Assembly: GCA_905480085.1 (NCBI GenBank)
Contig: CAJQPD010000099.1
Span: 1 to 15,538, forward strand
Reading direction: 5' to 3'
Source of the DNA: an uncultured Acidimicrobiia bacterium
GTDB taxonomy: Bacteria > Actinomycetota > Acidimicrobiia > Spongiisociales > JAENVV01
Length of the DNA: 15,538 bases
The notes beneath the pieces were generated by a model. The model saw nothing but the letters and a program-made list of their open reading frames with translations, was not told where the DNA came from and did not search any database. Below are positions 12,831 through 15,538 of this stretch, piece by piece. Each line of letters starts with the position of its first letter. Position 1 is the stretch's first letter. A program made the translations under genes and the position numbers.

Positions 12831-14099
12831 GTGGCTGGCGTTCGGGAGACAAAGTTGTTGGCGACGATTCAGGCCACCATGCAAGCCGGTGTCGACGCCG
12901 GGATCATCCGAGTGCGAATCACCGATGACGAGTTGAGCGGAACCAGCATCAAGGTCAACGGTCGAGACCTCGTCAATTTCGGGTCGTGCTCATATCTCGG
13001 ACTCGGGCAGGACCTTCGCCTCAAAGAGGCAGCTTCGAACGCGGTTCACCGTTTCGGACCGAGCTACTCGTCATCGGTCGCCTACGCATCCATCGATCTG
13101 TACACCCACCTTGAAACCCGCCTCATGGAGATATTCGATGGGCATGCGGTCATACCTGCGCCAACGACCACCCTGGCTCATCTGGCCGCCCTCCCCGTGC
13201 TGGTTTCCCGAGACGATCTTGTCGTTATCGACCTTCGGGCGCACGCCTCCCTCCATTTGGCTGCCGACGTCTTGCGGGGACGAGGCATTCAGGTGAAAGT
13301 CGTCAGGCACAGCGACATGACGGGCCTTCGGGCGACTATCACCAAGATGGCACCAAAGTACGAGAAGGTCTGGTACCTGCTCGATGGCGTCTATTCGATG
13401 TTCGGCGACGTCGCTCCGGTTGGAGAGATCGACCACCTGATGGACGAGTTCGAAAACCTGTTCGTGTATTACGACGACGCCCATGGCTTCGGATGGGCTG
13501 GGCCAAACGGAGTTGGCTACGTCCTTGAGAACACCAAGCTGAGTGATCGCATGATCGTGGCAGTTTCGTTATCGAAGTCTTTTGGTGCCGGTGGAGCCGC
13601 GCTGGCCGTCGGCGATCCCGCCCTGGCCAGAACCATCATCTTGATGGGCGGAACACTGACCTTTGGTGGCCCAATCCACCCTGCAGTCCTCGGAGCTGCA
13701 GTCCGATCAGCCGATCTTCACCTCAGCCCGGAGCATGCCGAGCGTCAAGCCTTGCTCTATGAGCGCATCGATCTCGTCAACCGCCTGGTCGTCGAACATG
13801 GACTGCCCGTACCAGCTCTCGATAGAACACCGATTACATTCGTGCGAGTTGGCACCCCCGACAATGTCATTCGGATGACCAAAATCATGATGACCAACGG
13901 GTACTTTCTGAACGCCGCCGGGTATCCCGCCGTCCCGTTGCGGGAGGGCGGCGTGCGTTTCACGGTGACCGCCAGCCATTCGGTGGCGGACATCGAGGCA
14001 ATGATCACAACACTGGCGCAATACATCAACCTGCCAGACATGATCGACCTGACAGATGCGTCCACCGATGTCGCTGCGGCCGATACGACCTCCAGATGA
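12831..14099 (+). CDS. Alpha-oxoamine synthase family PLP enzyme (KBL/SPT/BioF-like), atypical
   Basis: 422 aa from GTG 12831, chosen because AAAGGAGAGG ends 5 bases upstream; an ATG at 12826 is out of frame. Fold-type I features: H138 in DLRAHASLH stacks on PLP, S189 in GVYSMFGD, D216-A-H218 in YYDDAHGFGWAG, and K249 in SLSKSFGAGG is the Schiff-base lysine. R376 in EGGVRFTVT fits the carboxylate-binding arginine. The family condenses an amino acid with an acyl-CoA or acyl carrier and loses CO2 (BioF, KBL, ALAS, SPT, CqsA). The usual glycine-rich GSGGSR(L)xxGT segment is replaced by GPSYSSSVAYASIDLY (77-92). This suggests a divergent subfamily with a different substrate, perhaps a lipid or signal-molecule synthase (inference). 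No acyl carrier, CoA ligase or bio gene is adjacent. Confidence 0.82.
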   Translation: MAGVRETKLLATIQATMQAGVDAGIIRVRITDDELSGTSIKVNGRDLVNFGSCSYLGLGQDLRLKEAASNAVHRFGPSYSSSVAYASIDLYTHLETRLMEIFDGHAVIPAPTTTLAHLAALPVLVSRDDLVVIDLRAHASLHLAADVLRGRGIQVKVVRHSDMTGLRATITKMAPKYEKVWYLLDGVYSMFGDVAPVGEIDHLMDEFENLFVYYDDAHGFGWAGPNGVGYVLENTKLSDRMIVAVSLSKSFGAGGAALAVGDPALARTIILMGGTLTFGGPIHPAVLGAAVRSADLHLSPEHAERQALLYERIDLVNRLVVEHGLPVPALDRTPITFVRVGTPDNVIRMTKIMMTNGYFLNAAGYPAVPLREGGVRFTVTASHSVADIEAMITTLAQYINLPDMIDLTDASTDVAAADTTSR

Positions 14100-14127
14100 G
14101 CGCCATTAGCTGACAAAGACAGACAAT

Positions 14128-14167
14128 TTCGTCAAGTATCCCCGGAATTCAGCCGATATTTGACGAA
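14128..14167 (+). promoter_or_regulatory. Promoter and 8-bp inverted repeat overlapping the kinase start
   Basis: TTCGTCAA (14128-14135) and TTGACGAA (14160-14167) are exact inverted repeats with 32 bases (three helical turns) between equivalent positions. The right arm runs into the ATG of the kinase gene. GATATT (14155-14160) ends 6 bases before that ATG and is a candidate -10 for a leaderless transcript. A dimeric regulator bound here would block or recruit polymerase. No -35 box is clear. Confidence 0.45.
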
Positions 14168-15538
14168 TGCAAATCACGGCGCCCCGCACAGGTCGGTTGG
14201 CCACAGATCAGCAGTCAGCGGCCTGGAAGCCGATCGGATTTGTGGCGACCCTGGCCGGACTTGCCGCTTCAACGATCATCTTCCCGGAGATAGCTGACAT
14301 CACGGGCGCCCTCGCTCTGCTGATTGGTTACACCACCGGTGGCCTGGTTGCCCTACGCCGTTCCAGAGTCAAAGAAGGCCGGGAGCGGCTCGTGTGGCGC
14401 CTCATCGGAGCAGGACTGTCATCAGCCGCTATCGGCGTCATTCTGCTGTTTCTTCTGGAAGCAATCGGGGTACACCCTCCAGCCTTTGGGCCGATCGACG
14501 TGTTCTTCATCGCCGGATACGTCGGCGTCGGGGCAGGAGCGGCTTCGCTGCCGAACGCATTTTCCGGTCGCCGCGATCTGGCTCGCACCGTGATCGACGG
14601 AATCGTGGGAGCCATCTCGGTCGGCACCCTGGGATGGATCCTGGTGGTCGGCGACCTCGTCGACTACTTCAGCACCGCCAGTTCGTGGGCTCGCTGGCTA
14701 GGGACCGCGTATCCGTTCTTCGACATCTTGACCATCATCCTCTTCGTGACACTCCTGAGTCGTCGATCCCAATACCGTTTGGATCTTCGCCTCTCGCTTC
14801 TCGCTTTTGGAGCAACCTTTCAGGTGATCGCCGACCTCACATTTTTGACATCCGGTGTCGGATCAAGTTTCGGAGACTCTCATCCGATATACCCGATCTT
14901 CATCGCCGCGTCCGGATGCCTGGCCGGCAGCGCCTATTTCGCTGACGCGGCCCCGAAACCACGGGAATATACCGAACGAACGATCCACTATTTGGCGGCC
15001 GCTGCACCGTACGGCGTGGCGTTGACTCTCGCGACTGTCACCCTTTTCTCTCTCCCATATGCCGGCTTCGCGTCCACCACCCAACTCCTCACCGCAGCCA
15101 CAGTCGTCGTCGGGGTACTGGTTATCGCCCGCCAAAGTCTGGCCATCCACGACAACCGCATCCATGTCGATCAGAAACGAAGCGACCTCGTCTCGTCGAT
15201 TTCTCACGAGCTGCGCACTCCCCTGACGGCAGTGGTCGGTTTCCTTGATCTGATGAATGACCCCGACAGTGGGCTTACCGACGAAGAACGTTTCGAACTC
15301 GTCGCCGTTACATCTCGCGAGGCGAACAGAATGTCTCGTATTGTGGCCGACGTCGTCCTGCTTACCCGTTTCGCTCCCGACGAAGTCGCCCTGGTCGAGG
15401 AAGCCACCCCCGTCATCAGGGTTATCGAAGAGACCCTCCATACCATCGAAGCAGACGGCGCCCATATAGAGGTAATGGCGCAGGAGGATCTCGTGGCGAC
15501 CTTCGATCGGGTTCGCGTTCAACAGGTGTTGGTCAACC
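14167..15538 (+). CDS. Membrane sensor histidine kinase (5' part; continues beyond the window)
   Basis: The frame from ATG 14167 stays open to the last base; 457 residues are visible. The N-terminal part (about 22-322) is almost wholly membrane: eight to ten hydrophobic segments joined by short loops, with no large outer sensor domain. Signals may therefore be sensed within or close to the membrane. A short connector (323-340) leads to the dimerisation/phosphoacceptor domain, with H347 in SSISHELRTPLTAVVGF. The ATPase domain is only begun: DRVRVQQVLVN ends at the first residues of the N box. It autophosphorylates on H347 and passes phosphate to a response regulator, which is not visible. The 67-base gap upstream carries an inverted repeat and a -10 box. 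Confidence 0.9.
   Translation, partial: MQITAPRTGRLATDQQSAAWKPIGFVATLAGLAASTIIFPEIADITGALALLIGYTTGGLVALRRSRVKEGRERLVWRLIGAGLSSAAIGVILLFLLEAIGVHPPAFGPIDVFFIAGYVGVGAGAASLPNAFSGRRDLARTVIDGIVGAISVGTLGWILVVGDLVDYFSTASSWARWLGTAYPFFDILTIILFVTLLSRRSQYRLDLRLSLLAFGATFQVIADLTFLTSGVGSSFGDSHPIYPIFIAASGCLAGSAYFADAAPKPREYTERTIHYLAAAAPYGVALTLATVTLFSLPYAGFASTTQLLTAATVVVGVLVIARQSLAIHDNRIHVDQKRSDLVSSISHELRTPLTAVVGFLDLMNDPDSGLTDEERFELVAVTSREANRMSRIVADVVLLTRFAPDEVALVEEATPVIRVIEETLHTIEADGAHIEVMAQEDLVATFDRVRVQQVLVN

Noticed and set aside
14863..15522. 219-codon minus-strand frame
   Set aside because: It is antisense to the histidine kinase H-box region. No motif in the product.

Overview
The window is high-GC DNA, densely packed with genes, from what looks like an actinobacterium. 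Class Acidimicrobiia is my best guess. The signs are an actinobacterial DUF3039 protein, SLH proteins with cysteine pairs, FG-GAP-like GDWNGDG repeats, a CMRxxGxxxPDP lipoprotein, several GTG starts, and -10 boxes placed 6-7 nt before start codons, as in leaderless transcripts. I saw no tRNA, rRNA, CRISPR array, insertion sequence or phage gene. Family calls come from reading motifs; no database search was run.

Region 1 (1-3488, + strand) is a tight cell-surface operon in which most neighbours overlap by 3-4 bases. It holds the end of a GDWNGDG-repeat protein, a membrane-anchored thioredoxin-fold protein with a CSTC site, a possible 21-residue membrane peptide, a cysteine-free polytopic membrane protein, a small unknown protein, and a secreted protein with three SLH domains, each carrying its own cysteine pair. 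This is the best candidate here for an undescribed system: an envelope module in which the thiol-disulfide protein could serve the cysteine-paired surface protein.

Region 2 (3489-6516, - strand) is read towards region 1. In transcription order it holds a DUF3039 protein, an unknown protein with a CGCGIHAYW motif, a VanZ-like membrane protein with its own promoter, a Tat-exported lipoprotein with a metallo-beta-lactamase fold, a 58-residue membrane protein, and a lipoprotein with an internally duplicated cysteine motif. Its last gene abuts the SLH gene with no base between the stop codons.

Region 3 (6517-7563) holds a doubtful small secreted protein and a cupredoxin-like copper lipoprotein, closed by a strong hairpin.

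Region 4 (7564-11706) is an amino-acid catabolic module: a class III aminotransferase diverging from a MocR-type regulator, followed by alanine dehydrogenase. The logical reading is transamination of an amine or omega-amino acid (taurine, beta-alanine or GABA are candidates) with pyruvate as acceptor, then recycling of the alanine to pyruvate and ammonia. Similar sequence elements lie in both promoter regions.

Region 5 (11707-15538, + strand) holds a pirin-family protein, an atypical alpha-oxoamine-synthase-family PLP enzyme, and a multi-pass membrane histidine kinase that runs off the end. An 8-bp inverted repeat overlaps the kinase's promoter and start codon.
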